64,000 nucleotides of DNA, taken from positions 25,238-89,237 of the forward strand of contig NZ_SIXF01000023.1 of NCBI RefSeq assembly GCF_004310665.1. The letters are read 5' to 3'. The stretch is from Pedobacter kyonggii. GTDB taxonomy: Bacteria > Bacteroidota > Bacteroidia > Sphingobacteriales > Sphingobacteriaceae. This document shows, in pieces, positions 36,945 to 45,693 of this stretch (positions are counted from its first letter, which is position 1; each line of letters starts with the position of its first letter). Below the pieces are notes generated by a model, which was not told the DNA's origin, made no database searches, and worked only from the letters and a program-made list of their open reading frames with translations. A program made the position numbers and the translations under genes.

Positions 36945-39287
36945 ATGGACTTAACTTCCCTAAATCAACTGTTTACCTTTAAGTCGATTTTTGAAAGCTT
37001 GGAAGACGCAGTAATCTGCCATGACATTGATTTTAAAATTACAGATATAAACCCGGCGGCAGAGCGACTGTTCGGTTTTACCAGGGAGCAGATCGGAAAA
37101 ACAGTTTGCGGGCTAATGGAAAAAGCCGTTTTTGAAGAGTATGAGCACTTAGTGAATACTGTGCGGAGCGGTGCGAAGATCCAGGGTTTTCGTACCGTAC
37201 GCCGATCGATAACAGGGGAAGACCTACATGTTTCCATTACCATCTCTCCAATTACTGATGCTGAACAAAAATTGATAGGCATTTCCCAAACGATCCGTGA
37301 CATTTCAGATGAACATATCGCCGAAGAACAACAAGCTACACTGGCAGCCATTATTGAAGGATCTGAAGATGCAATCGTCTCTAAAACGCTAGATGGTTTT
37401 ATCACCAGCTGGAACAATGGAGCGCAGGAAATTTTTGGTTATGCTGCATCAGAGGTAATCGGGAAGCATATTACCATCCTCATCCCTCAGGATCGGATAC
37501 ATGAAGAAGATTATATTATCAATAAGATAAGGGCAGGCAAAAAAATCGAATATTACAAGACAGTACGTCTGGCCAAGGACGGAACTGAAATACCTATATC
37601 GCTTACCGTATCGCCCGTAAGGAACAAACAGGGCCACATTATTGGGGTGAGTAAGGTTGCGCGTAACATTACAGCCCAAAAACTCGCCGATGAGAAGCAG
37701 GCCGCATTGGCTGCCATAGTTGAGAGTTCCGATGATGCCATCGTAAGCAAAACGCTCGCTGGTATAATCACCACATGGAATAAAGGTGCAGAAAATATTT
37801 TTGGCTATAGCGAAAACGAAGCCGTTGGTCGCCACATCTCCATATTGATCCCGCCAGACCGCCTTGATGAGGAGGAACGCATTATAAGCAGTATCAAAAG
37901 AGGTATAAAGATAGATCACTTTCAAACCATAAGGATAAGTAAGGAAAACAGGAAAATCCAGGTCTCCTTAACAGTGTCCCCGATAAAGAACAGTGATGGG
38001 ATAATCGTTGGCGCTTCAAAAGTAGCCAGGGATATCACTGCCCAGAGAGAAGCAGAAAATGCCTTAAAAAGCAATTCCCAAAAGCTCATGATCCTGAATT
38101 CGATAGGCAAGAGCATCAGTGAACAACTGGATGTCAATGTCATTTTACAGCAAGTGACCGATGCGACAACAGAACTTACCGGGGCGGCATTTGGCGCTTT
38201 CTTTTACAATAAAATCAATGAGGAAGGTGAATCTTACATGCTCTATACGCTCTCGGGCGCTCCTCGTGAGGCATTTGAAAAATTTGGTATGCCCCGTAAT
38301 ACAGCAGTATTCCATACCACCTTCAGCGGTGAGGGAGTGGTGCGTGTAGACAACATTAAAAAAGATGAACGTTATGGCAAAATGGCTCCCCATTTTGGGA
38401 TGCCCGATGGACACCTGCCTGTGGTCAGTTATCTGGCTGTCCCTGTTATTTCATCAACAGGCACAGTAATTGGCGGGCTTTTCTTTGGTCACCCAGAACC
38501 CGGCATATTTCTGCAGGATCATGAAGAACTGGTGGTTGGGGTTGCCTCTCAGGCAGCCATAGCACTCGATAACTCAAAACTTTTTGAAGAGGTCAAAACC
38601 CTTAGCCTTAAAAAAGATGAATTTATAGCCTTGGCTTCACATGAACTCAAAACACCACTCACCTCTATGAGCGGCTTTCTTCAGGTGCTTCAAAAAACAG
38701 CTTCAGATGGTATGAATAAAGTTTTTTTAGACAAGGCGATCAGGCAGGTAGACAAACTCAATATCCTTATCAATGACCTGTTTGACATTTCCAAGGTCCA
38801 GGCTGGCAAATTACAGTTTAATTTTGAACAGTTGGACCTTGGTGCACTGATCGGTGATATCTGCGAAACATTTGAGCAGACCGTTCCCGGACACAATTAT
38901 ATTTATACCCGCGAAGGAGACCTTGTATTGCATGGGGATAAAATGCGGATGGAACAGGTAATCACGAACCTGATTGGCAATGCAGTAAAGTATGCGCCCC
39001 ACTCCCGGGATATTAATATAACGGCTGTAAACCGTGACCATGAAATAATTATTTCGGTGATAGATTATGGCGCAGGGATTCCTGCCGCCGAACAGGTCCA
39101 TATATTCAGCCAGTTTTACAGGGTAAGAGAAAAGGACCGTAATATATCTGGGCTTGGACTTGGCCTTTACATTACCAAGGAGATTATTGAACGCCATGGG
39201 GGGAGGATATGGGTAGAAAGCGAACCCGGTAGAGGTGCTGCATTTAAATTTGCGGTCCCTGTATTCAACACACACACTAACATCTAA
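36945..39287 (+). CDS. PAS-PAS-PAS-GAF sensor histidine kinase
   Basis: A 780-residue soluble-looking sensor kinase. The ATG at 36945 is preferred over the TTG at 36933. Three PAS domains lie at about 10-125, 130-250 and 255-375; the second and third share near-repeats such as AAIVESSDDAIVSKTLAGIITTWNKGAE and HISILIPPDR. A GAF domain follows at about 395-545 (SISEQLDVNVILQQVTDATTELTGAAFGAFF). HisKA holds the phospho-acceptor His566 (FIALASHELKTPLTS). HATPase_c covers about 665-775 (GNAVKYAPHSRDI, DYGAGIPAAEQVHIF, GLGLGLYITKEIIERHGG). There is no transmembrane span. A receiver gene follows 14 bases later, a likely partner. Confidence 0.94.
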   Translation: MDLTSLNQLFTFKSIFESLEDAVICHDIDFKITDINPAAERLFGFTREQIGKTVCGLMEKAVFEEYEHLVNTVRSGAKIQGFRTVRRSITGEDLHVSITISPITDAEQKLIGISQTIRDISDEHIAEEQQATLAAIIEGSEDAIVSKTLDGFITSWNNGAQEIFGYAASEVIGKHITILIPQDRIHEEDYIINKIRAGKKIEYYKTVRLAKDGTEIPISLTVSPVRNKQGHIIGVSKVARNITAQKLADEKQAALAAIVESSDDAIVSKTLAGIITTWNKGAENIFGYSENEAVGRHISILIPPDRLDEEERIISSIKRGIKIDHFQTIRISKENRKIQVSLTVSPIKNSDGIIVGASKVARDITAQREAENALKSNSQKLMILNSIGKSISEQLDVNVILQQVTDATTELTGAAFGAFFYNKINEEGESYMLYTLSGAPREAFEKFGMPRNTAVFHTTFSGEGVVRVDNIKKDERYGKMAPHFGMPDGHLPVVSYLAVPVISSTGTVIGGLFFGHPEPGIFLQDHEELVVGVASQAAIALDNSKLFEEVKTLSLKKDEFIALASHELKTPLTSMSGFLQVLQKTASDGMNKVFLDKAIRQVDKLNILINDLFDISKVQAGKLQFNFEQLDLGALIGDICETFEQTVPGHNYIYTREGDLVLHGDKMRMEQVITNLIGNAVKYAPHSRDINITAVNRDHEIIISVIDYGAGIPAAEQVHIFSQFYRVREKDRNISGLGLGLYITKEIIERHGGRIWVESEPGRGAAFKFAVPVFNTHTNI

Positions 39288-39301
39288 TATAACAAACACA
39301 A

Positions 39302-39661
39302 ATGAGCAAAAAATTAGTTTATGTCCTGGAGGACGACGCAGATATTAGTGAAGTGGTCAGTTATATCCTGTCCGAAGAAGGCTATGAAGTAAATGGCTGC
39401 CCTACCGTCGCGGCGTTCAACCATATGATCTCGCAGAGATTGCCTGATATAGCGATTCTTGATATCATGTTGCCCGACGGTAACGGGCTCGATATCTGCA
39501 GGCAATTGCGCATGGATGAACGTACTTCAGTCATTAATATCATCATGATGTCTGCCAACACGACCAAGAACGAAATTTTGGGTTCGGGCTGTGGCGCAGA
39601 ATTTATAGCAAAGCCCTTTAATATCGACCATTTCGTTGCCCGGGTAAACCAGTATGCTTAG
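39302..39661 (+). CDS. Stand-alone response regulator receiver protein
   Basis: A 119-residue CheY-like receiver without an output domain. The acidic pocket is Asp11-Asp12, the phospho-acceptor is Asp54 (IAILDIMLPDGNG), the Ser/Thr position is in MMSANTTK, and the Lys is in FIAKPFN. It begins 14 bases after the PAS-GAF kinase and is almost certainly its substrate. With no DNA-binding domain, it must act through protein contacts or a phosphorelay. Confidence 0.94.
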   Translation: MSKKLVYVLEDDADISEVVSYILSEEGYEVNGCPTVAAFNHMISQRLPDIAILDIMLPDGNGLDICRQLRMDERTSVINIIMMSANTTKNEILGSGCGAEFIAKPFNIDHFVARVNQYA

Positions 39662-39849
39662 ATTGGCATAACACCTTTATAGATTTTGCATATAAATTAT
39701 ATGCTGATTTTTAAAGACACCTTGATAAATCTTGTACAGGCCTGCGTGGTATAGTTGATGGAGGTTAATTATGTTTGGTAGGCTTGCCACGATAGCACTA
39801 AAATATACACTCAGTTGTTCGTCCAGGTACTTTTCTTTCATCTAAACGC

Positions 39850-40008
39850 ATGAGAGAACTAAATGGTTACTCGGCTGGAGAGGAAATCTCTCTTGAAGCT
39901 GCTCTCGCCCAGATTCTCCAGAAATATAGACTAAAAGTGTTTATTAGCATGGTCAGTCATGAACTTAAAATACCAGTAACGGCTTTGAAAGCCTATATCA
40001 ATTTATAA
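39850..40008 (+). pseudogene. Truncated histidine kinase fragment (H-box only)
   Basis: An ATG frame of 52 codons ends in VFISMVSHELKIPVTALKAY and a stop. This is a recognisable HisKA phospho-acceptor helix with the usual Thr of HELKTP changed to Ile. No ATPase domain follows. The next 200 bases hold only AT-rich sequence with two near-palindromes (CTGAAAATTTTTCAG at about 40026, and a similar one near 40066). It reads as the broken start of a kinase gene, though a short expressed dimerisation helix is conceivable. Confidence 0.55.
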
Positions 40009-40224
40009 CCATCCGACCAGCGAACTGAAAATTTTTCAGTTCAAAGCTGAAAAAAGTTCAGAATTTATGAAAATTTTTCAGCCAGGGTTTCTAAAAAGTA
40101 CGTGAATATTCTTAAAAGTACCGTTGGCACAACACTTGAAGTTGATATTTCAAAACCGCTTAAAGGTTTTAGAGAAAATTAATTGATTAATAGTCTATTT
40201 TTTTTTTAAAAAGGAGAACACACT

Positions 40225-40665
40225 ATGACATTGGTTAAATTCAATCCAGAAAAGAAAAACAGTACATTATTGCCAGGCTTTAATGACATTTTCGAATCCG
40301 TACTGGGCGACACATTTTTTTCAGACCGCCGAATCAACAGCCTTCCTGCTGTAAACATTTTAGAGTCCGGTGAAGAATATCATATCGAGCTTGCCGCTCC
40401 CGGCCTGAAAAAAGAAGATTTTAAAGTTTCTGTAGAGCGGGATATGCTTACTATTTCTACCGGGCATTACAGCGAAAACAACACATTGGAAAAAACCTAC
40501 AACAGACGTGAATTCAGCTACTCGGCTTTCACCAGGGCATTCACACTTCCTGAAAGTGCCGATGTGGACCGTATCCAGGCAAGTTATGTCGACGGGGTAC
40601 TTAAGCTTGCACTTCCAAAAAAAGAGGAAGCAAAGGCAGTTTCAAGACAGATCGAGATTCGCTAG
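40225..40665 (+). CDS. Hsp20/alpha-crystallin small heat-shock protein
   Basis: A 146-residue chaperone of the IbpA/Hsp20 class. The alpha-crystallin domain covers about 42-140: PAVNILESGEEYHIELAAPGLKKEDFKVSVE, then MLTISTGH, and the terminal GVLKLALPKKEE followed by an IEI/R tail (SRQIEIR) that matches the IxI motif. A good Shine-Dalgarno (AAGGAG, 8-11 bases before ATG) is unusual for this group and suggests strong translation. A strong terminator follows at 40676. It lies among sensor and receiver genes, pointing to a stress-response block. Confidence 0.95.
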   Translation: MTLVKFNPEKKNSTLLPGFNDIFESVLGDTFFSDRRINSLPAVNILESGEEYHIELAAPGLKKEDFKVSVERDMLTISTGHYSENNTLEKTYNRREFSYSAFTRAFTLPESADVDRIQASYVDGVLKLALPKKEEAKAVSRQIEIR

Positions 40666-40675
40666 TAAATTTGAA

Positions 40676-40704
40676 AATGCCGCAGCAAGCGGCATTTTTT
40701 TTAA
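40676..40704 (+). terminator. Intrinsic terminator after hsp20
   Basis: The stem AATGCCGC-agcaa-GCGGCATT is perfect and is followed by a run of eight T. It begins about 10 bases after the Hsp20 stop and should separate Hsp20 from the next gene. Confidence 0.85.
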
Positions 40705-40745
40705 TCCCGAAGCATACTGATCATAGAAAATAAAAGCTAAATGAA

Positions 40746-41054
40746 ATGGAATCTACATTAACAATAATAGTGGTGCTTCATTTAAAGGGCACCAAAATTA
40801 CCTATGGAAAATTTACGCTTGGAACAGACCGGGAATCTGCACTTGAAACCTTTAACATGCTCAAAGGGAAAAAGGAATCTTTAGGAGCCTGTATGATCCA
40901 GATGGAACTTATCGAGGAGATTGCGGGTCTTCCGGTACCATTAGGAACAATATCCTGCAACCTGGAGCAACTAAAGGAAAACGTAGCGATTATTTCAAAA
41001 GAAATCTTCCGGATCGCGCAACTCGATGACCTGGAAATCAAACCATTGCAATAG
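40746..41054 (+). CDS. Hypothetical 102-residue protein in the stress/signalling block
   Basis: I do not recognise a family. The protein is small and without signal peptide or membrane span. It has an N-terminal beta segment (STLTIIVVLHLKGTKITYGKFTLG), a Lys-rich turn (MLKGKKESLGACMIQMELIEEIAG) and a C-terminal helix (CNLEQLKENVAIISKEIFRIAQLDDLEI). It lies between Hsp20, from which it is separated by a terminator, and a receiver gene 92 bases later. Codon usage and frame quality look like a real gene. A role in the neighbouring signalling is possible by position only. Confidence 0.75.
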   Translation: MESTLTIIVVLHLKGTKITYGKFTLGTDRESALETFNMLKGKKESLGACMIQMELIEEIAGLPVPLGTISCNLEQLKENVAIISKEIFRIAQLDDLEIKPLQ

Positions 41055-41146
41055 GCAAAAAAACATGAACTTTTTGGAGGGCATCAGCATATATCCATAC
41101 AATTGAAGGATTTTCAAAAACATATAACACTAACAATGAGAAGATT

Positions 41147-41593
41147 ATGGAAACAAAAAAAATATTTATTGTAGAGGATGACCTGGTGTTACTGGAAACG
41201 CTGCAAGAAATTCTTAAGTTGTACGGTTATCAATGCCAGGGTTGCCATGATCCGGAGAAAGCGGTTAAACAAATTGAGCATTACCGTCCGGATTTGATCA
41301 TTTTGGACTATATGTTACCTGAATGGAACGGAGGAGAACTTTGTAGTGCCATCCGCGCTATCGATGGATTTGAGGACATCCCAATCATCATTATTTCTGC
41401 CTATACTAAAATACTATTTTCATTGTCTGATTATGGTTGCGATGCGATATTGGAAAAACCATTTTCGATCCAGGAAATCACCCGTCTCATCAGCACCCTA
41501 CTTTCAGAAAAACGCAGCGACAGCGGTCTTCTTCCAAAGATCAAAACCGTAATAAAAAATGTGCTGCAAGAGGTAAAGGCCAAAAATATTTAG
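41147..41593 (+). CDS. Response regulator receiver protein with short C-terminal tail
   Basis: A 148-residue CheY-like receiver. The acidic pair is Asp11-Asp12, the phospho-acceptor is Asp54 (LIILDYMLPEWNGGEL), the Ser/Thr position is in IIISAYTK, and the Lys is in ILEKPFSI. A tail of about 25 residues (LPKIKTVIKNVLQEVKAKNI) follows and could be a helix, with no recognised output domain. Its kinase is probably the PAS-GAF protein or an unlinked one. It is separated from the earlier receiver by the Hsp20 gene. Confidence 0.93.
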   Translation: METKKIFIVEDDLVLLETLQEILKLYGYQCQGCHDPEKAVKQIEHYRPDLIILDYMLPEWNGGELCSAIRAIDGFEDIPIIIISAYTKILFSLSDYGCDAILEKPFSIQEITRLISTLLSEKRSDSGLLPKIKTVIKNVLQEVKAKNI

Positions 41594-41762
41594 TGTCTTT
41601 ATTTATTTGCTGAAAAGGGATAAATTACAAATTATTAAAAAGCAATGCAGCAAAATAGTGCCGTTTCAATGTGTTCTATTGAAAAAGATGGAACAAATAG
41701 CGCTGCATTATATATATTTGGATAATCTCCGGAGATCAAGAAATTGTTGTACCCCCCCCCGA

Positions 41763-42395
41763 ATGACAAGAAAACCTACGAGCGGCCCCATCAGAAATAA
41801 AGAATGGACAAAACAAAAACTTATGGCCGCAGTTGGTAAAATCTTAAAAAATGACGGTTTTACCGGCTTAAACGTTAGTAAAGTAGCATTAAAAGCCGAA
41901 GTAGACCGAAAATTGGTTTATGATTATTTCGGCAGTATGGAAGGCCTGGTAAAGGAATACCTAAACAATAGCGATTTTTATACTGCAAATATCGATCAAT
42001 CAAAAGAAATAATCGAGCAAAACAGAAGCGATCAGGGCAAAGAGATGTTGTATCATTTACTGGAAGATCAGCTCGATTCTTTAATTGCAAATGAAGAAAT
42101 GCGAAAGATCATCAGTTGGGGGGTATGCGAAAGTTCAAAAGTATTAGAGGAGTTAAATGAGAGACGTGAATCTCTGGGAGAGCAGTTTTTTAGTGAACTT
42201 ACTGACAAATACTTTAAAGGCAAAGATAAAAATATCAGGCCGGTTGCTGCCCTTCTAATTGGTGGCATATATTACATTACCTTAATTGCTCATACAAATA
42301 ATGGCCTGATCTGTGGAGTTGATATCAGGAAAGAGGAAGCACAGGCCGAAATAAAGAAGACCATTAAACAAATCATTGAATGGGCATACCTTTAG
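41763..42395 (+). CDS. TetR/AcrR family transcriptional regulator
   Basis: From the ATG at 41763 this is a 210-residue repressor-type regulator. The N-terminal helix-turn-helix is about 10-60 (TKQKLMAAVGKILKNDGFTGLNVSKVALKAEVDRKLVYDYFG), and a ligand/dimer domain covers the rest. The frame is open further upstream to 41607, but those 52 residues begin with TTG and read as non-family sequence, so I reject them. Nine C in a row (41752-41760) lie just before the ATG. Its target is unknown. The nearest downstream gene in the same direction is the amidohydrolase at 43000. Confidence 0.92.
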   Translation: MTRKPTSGPIRNKEWTKQKLMAAVGKILKNDGFTGLNVSKVALKAEVDRKLVYDYFGSMEGLVKEYLNNSDFYTANIDQSKEIIEQNRSDQGKEMLYHLLEDQLDSLIANEEMRKIISWGVCESSKVLEELNERRESLGEQFFSELTDKYFKGKDKNIRPVAALLIGGIYYITLIAHTNNGLICGVDIRKEEAQAEIKKTIKQIIEWAYL

Positions 42396-42999
42396 CCATT
42401 CGTAAATAAGTTTGTAGTAGTACAATCAAAGGCTCAACTCCCTAAAGAAACTTAAAAATCAAATAGTTACATAATTAACACCCAATTTTACATCCATTAA
42501 AGTGTAGTTGGGTATTTTTTTAGCTCTATTATTTTCCAAATATATTTTAAATTTTCCCGAGGAACTTCGCTGTCTGAGGATAAACTCCTGTCATTGATTT
42601 GTAGAATATTTTCATAAGAATCTGTACAAAGAAAAGTGATGTACCCGTGAGTGGCTTACCTGGAATACTCGATTCGAAGTGATCGCTAAATAAATATTTA
42701 CAACTGAACTTCAAAAGAAAATCTACCGAAACGTCAATTTTTTGGGCATGCTATCGGAAAATGAATGAAAAGATTATAAATAACACCACAAACATGAACG
42801 CCTATGAATACAAAAAAAAACATCGTAACACTACGAAAACATTCATTTAAAGCTCCAATACCCGAACAGGACTTATACACATCAGCCCACCAATCAATCC
42901 CCAATATGAACTACACAAGCCAACAAAGACAGTACACAAATAAAATGCTGTATTTTGGGACATACAACAAAACTTATCATTAACACCCTTAATCAACCA
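42396..42999. other. Intergenic region with a weak terminator
   Basis: The hairpin ACCCAA/TTGGGT at about 42480-42514 followed by TATTTTTTT may end the TetR transcript. The remaining 450 bases are AT-rich, show no credible gene on either strand, and contain no recognised repeat. The amidohydrolase start at 43000 is preceded directly by AATCAACCA. Confidence 0.45.
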
Positions 43000-44862
43000 A
43001 TGGAAAACCAACACGTACACCATCATGGCTGCACACAATGCGCCTGCAACAATCCTGTTTTAGAAATTCTCAAAGAAGAGCTTTTCAGTCCTGAAAACCT
43101 CGCAAAAATGAAACCAGGCCCCGGGCTTAAAGCCAAACAACAGCCCCAAACCCTATTAATCACCGGCGGCACCATCCGTCCGATGACTGGAGGATCCACG
43201 GGTACCGTTGAAGCCATCGGAATAGCAGACGGAAACGTTGTGGTCAATGGCACCCAAAGTGCAGTAACAGCATATATGGAACAAAACTATCCCGGTTACA
43301 AGACCAAAGAACTTACCGGCACACAAACCCTGCTCCCTGGACTGATCGAGCCGCACGTACACATCGTTCCAACCGCCATGATGACAGAATGGGCAGATGT
43401 AAGCCCTTTCAAAGGTCAGGATTTACTCGAAACATACAACCTGGATTCAGTTGGAAAAATCATCAACGATAACCTCCCTGATAATTTTCAATATGTTATC
43501 CTAGGCAAGGGGCTTGATCCCTCGCTGATGCCTTTTGTGGTCAACAAAAACGGCGAAGAGGAATTGGTCACGATAGATAATCACATACTTGACAGCATTA
43601 GAAAAGACATACCGATGATGCTACTGAGTGCCTCAATGCACACCCTTTATTTGAACACCAGCGCATTACATTACGTTTTTAATAACAATGAAGATGTGCG
43701 AAAGGAATACAAATTAGTGGATTTATACATTGCAAGAACTAAAGGTCAACTACAGGAAAGTTTAATGATGACCCCAGCGCTCACCGTGATCAAGCAACAG
43801 GTTATAGCAATGGCGAACAACATCGATAGCTACCTCACAGAACTTTTTAAACTGGCGAATCAAAGGGGAGCGACCTTCATGTACGATGCAGGACTGAACA
43901 CCAATTTTGAAAAGATTTTGCTGCAATACTTGAGCAGTAATCCCGAGCTGGTCCGGATCGGGGGCGCATTGCTATGTTCCACCCAGACCGAGGTAGACAA
44001 CCTTGGCAAATACCCAGACACAGCCAGTTACTCGCCTGTGTATAATGGCCACGTAAAAGTTGTTTCGGACGGTTCAAACCAGGGTCTCACCGGCTACCAG
44101 AGTACACCTTATCTTTGCAAGCCAGCTAATAATACAGGGATATTCAATTTCCCACAACCAAACACCCCTACAGGTACCATTCCACAAAACTATCAATCAC
44201 TGATCAGTGGTGTTATAGCAAAAGGCTGGCCCCTGATGATCCATGCCAATGGCGACCAGGCAGTAACCTTCGCAATAGAAGCCTACCAAACTGCCCTCAC
44301 TCAGCCCAACGTTACCGAGCTGCGCAACCGCATAGAACACTGCTCACTTCTAACAGCAGACCAGATATCAACAATGCTCAAAATGGGCGTTTCACCAAGT
44401 TTCCTTATTGGCCACGTAGGATATTGGGGACATGCTTTCAGCCAGGTCATATTTGGCAGCGCAAAAGCCCAGATGCTCGACCTTTGCGGTTCCACACTTG
44501 CCGCCGGAATGAGGATCACGCTACACAGCGACAACGAAGTAAGCCCATTGGGTCCATTGAGAATGATGGAACAATCCATTACCAGGATAATGGAAGAGAA
44601 TACGGCAAACGGTGAAGTATTAAATCCCAGCGAGTGCATTACACCAGAACAGGCCCTGGTTGCAGTCACCTATGATGCCGCGTGGCAATGTTATGCCGAC
44701 CAGTGGGCCGGGTCATTGGACGAAGGCTACTTTGCCGATTTCGTCATCCTTGAACAGGATCCCCTATCATTAACCACCCCATCTGAGCAATACATGAAAA
44801 TGCGGAACATCCCAGTACTGGAAACCTGGCTTGGTGGCATACCTGTGCATATTAAAGAGTGA
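43000..44862 (+). CDS. YtcJ-type amidohydrolase (Amidohydro_3) with His/Cys-rich N-terminus
   Basis: A 620-residue cytoplasmic metal-dependent hydrolase. The ATG at 43000 is preferred over the upstream TTG at 42955. The N-terminal extension is MENQHVHHHGCTQCACNNP, a plausible extra metal site. Amidohydrolase features are GLIEPHVHIVPT (the paired His of the active site), GHVKVVSDGSNQGLTG, WPLMIHANGDQAV, IEHCSLL and ITLHSDNEVSP. The C-terminal part rebuilds the small beta-sandwich (GSLDEGYFADFVILEQDPLS). Relatives act on amide or imino substrates, and no specific one can be assigned. It stands alone on the plus strand. Confidence 0.9.
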   Translation: MENQHVHHHGCTQCACNNPVLEILKEELFSPENLAKMKPGPGLKAKQQPQTLLITGGTIRPMTGGSTGTVEAIGIADGNVVVNGTQSAVTAYMEQNYPGYKTKELTGTQTLLPGLIEPHVHIVPTAMMTEWADVSPFKGQDLLETYNLDSVGKIINDNLPDNFQYVILGKGLDPSLMPFVVNKNGEEELVTIDNHILDSIRKDIPMMLLSASMHTLYLNTSALHYVFNNNEDVRKEYKLVDLYIARTKGQLQESLMMTPALTVIKQQVIAMANNIDSYLTELFKLANQRGATFMYDAGLNTNFEKILLQYLSSNPELVRIGGALLCSTQTEVDNLGKYPDTASYSPVYNGHVKVVSDGSNQGLTGYQSTPYLCKPANNTGIFNFPQPNTPTGTIPQNYQSLISGVIAKGWPLMIHANGDQAVTFAIEAYQTALTQPNVTELRNRIEHCSLLTADQISTMLKMGVSPSFLIGHVGYWGHAFSQVIFGSAKAQMLDLCGSTLAAGMRITLHSDNEVSPLGPLRMMEQSITRIMEENTANGEVLNPSECITPEQALVAVTYDAAWQCYADQWAGSLDEGYFADFVILEQDPLSLTTPSEQYMKMRNIPVLETWLGGIPVHIKE

Positions 44863-44901
44863 TCAAACTAATGAGAGCTAAACAGGATTAATTATCATTG
44901 C

Positions 44902-44938
44902 AACAACTATCTCTGCATTACCTTGGGGGATAGTTGTT
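44902..44938 (+). terminator. Hairpin after the amidohydrolase gene
   Basis: AACAACTATC and GATAGTTGTT form a perfect 10-bp stem with a 17-base loop, 40 bases after the stop. There is no T-run, so it could be a processing or stability element rather than a Rho-independent terminator. Confidence 0.4.
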
Positions 44939-45009
44939 ACTAAATGCCTTGAACTCCACTTCTATTGATAAAATCCTAATTCCCGCCTACAAGGCAACAA
45001 TAAATCTAC

Positions 45010-45207
45010 TTAAGAGATTGTGAAGTTTGGGCGTTTTATTTTATGACCGTCTTCCATCACACTTTCGTGAGCAAGAATACCCACACAGGTAATATTTGCC
45101 GATTGCCTTGCATCAGGGAAAGATACCCGCTCCTGGATCAATGCAGAGATGAGCTCATGTACCAGATGAGGGTGAGAGCCACCATGGCCTAGCACTCTGT
45201 CATTCAT
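45010..45207 (-). pseudogene. 3' fragment of a Gfo/Idh/MocA gene, near-copy of the gene at 9237
   Basis: The last about 60 codons match the end of the oxidoreductase at 9237 almost throughout (GHGGSHPHLVHELISALIQE, then FPDARQSANITCVGILAHES). Even the bases around the stop (CTACTTAAGAGATTGTGAAG) agree. The rest of the gene is missing; the frame opens only about 20 codons further upstream after a stop. It is a truncated duplicate or the leftover of a lost paralogue. Confidence 0.85.
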
Positions 45208-45360
45208 ATTGAAGAGATCCCAAACAGGCAGATTTCGCCACGATCTAAATCAAAAATAAACGTAAAAAAGACGCTTATAAAAGATTGCTTTCTCCTATTT
45301 AGCTTAACATCTTGTAATAAAATAGGAAAACGAAGAATTTACCCCCTAATTTATATTAGA

Positions 45361-45553
45361 TTACCCCTCACTACAAGCACATTTTTTATGGTTAATTTGT
45401 TTCAACCAAGTATAAAAATCTGGTAAACTACCAGAAGTATCTTTTACAATTCTTTTAATCGTTACCGCTGTTTGGGCAGCAGCAGTAAGGAATGGGCAGG
45501 TGATTACGGGATAAACCAAAAGCCTTGTAAACCAGGTCGTTTTAAAAGGCTAA
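45361..45553 (-). pseudogene. Unrecognised C-terminal open frame without start
   Basis: Between stops the minus frame reads about 62 residues with no ATG: TRLLVYPVITCPFLTAAAQT, then IKRIVKDTSGSLPDFYTWLK, ending KKCACSEG. The amino-acid composition looks like real protein. The family is unknown to me. It is probably the 3' end of a lost gene. Confidence 0.3.
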
Positions 45554-45693
45554 ACCTTTTTAAAACAAGGTGATTACTATAGTTTTATTGATCATAAAAA
45601 GAGGGGCTCACCTATAATGAGTAGCATATGTCCTCTTTAAAATAACCAAACGAACATGTTCATATGCCTGTTCATTCATTCTTACCTAATTTT

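Noticed and set aside
37449-37925. 158-codon minus frame inside the sensor kinase
   Set aside because: Shadow of the PAS-domain coding region.
41607-41762. 52-codon N-terminal extension of the TetR gene
   Set aside because: It starts with TTG, has no family similarity, and runs through the C9 tract; the ATG at 41763 fits the TetR helix-turn-helix.
42955-42999. TTG start for the amidohydrolase
   Set aside because: An ATG at 43000 starts the protein at its natural MENQHVHHH end.
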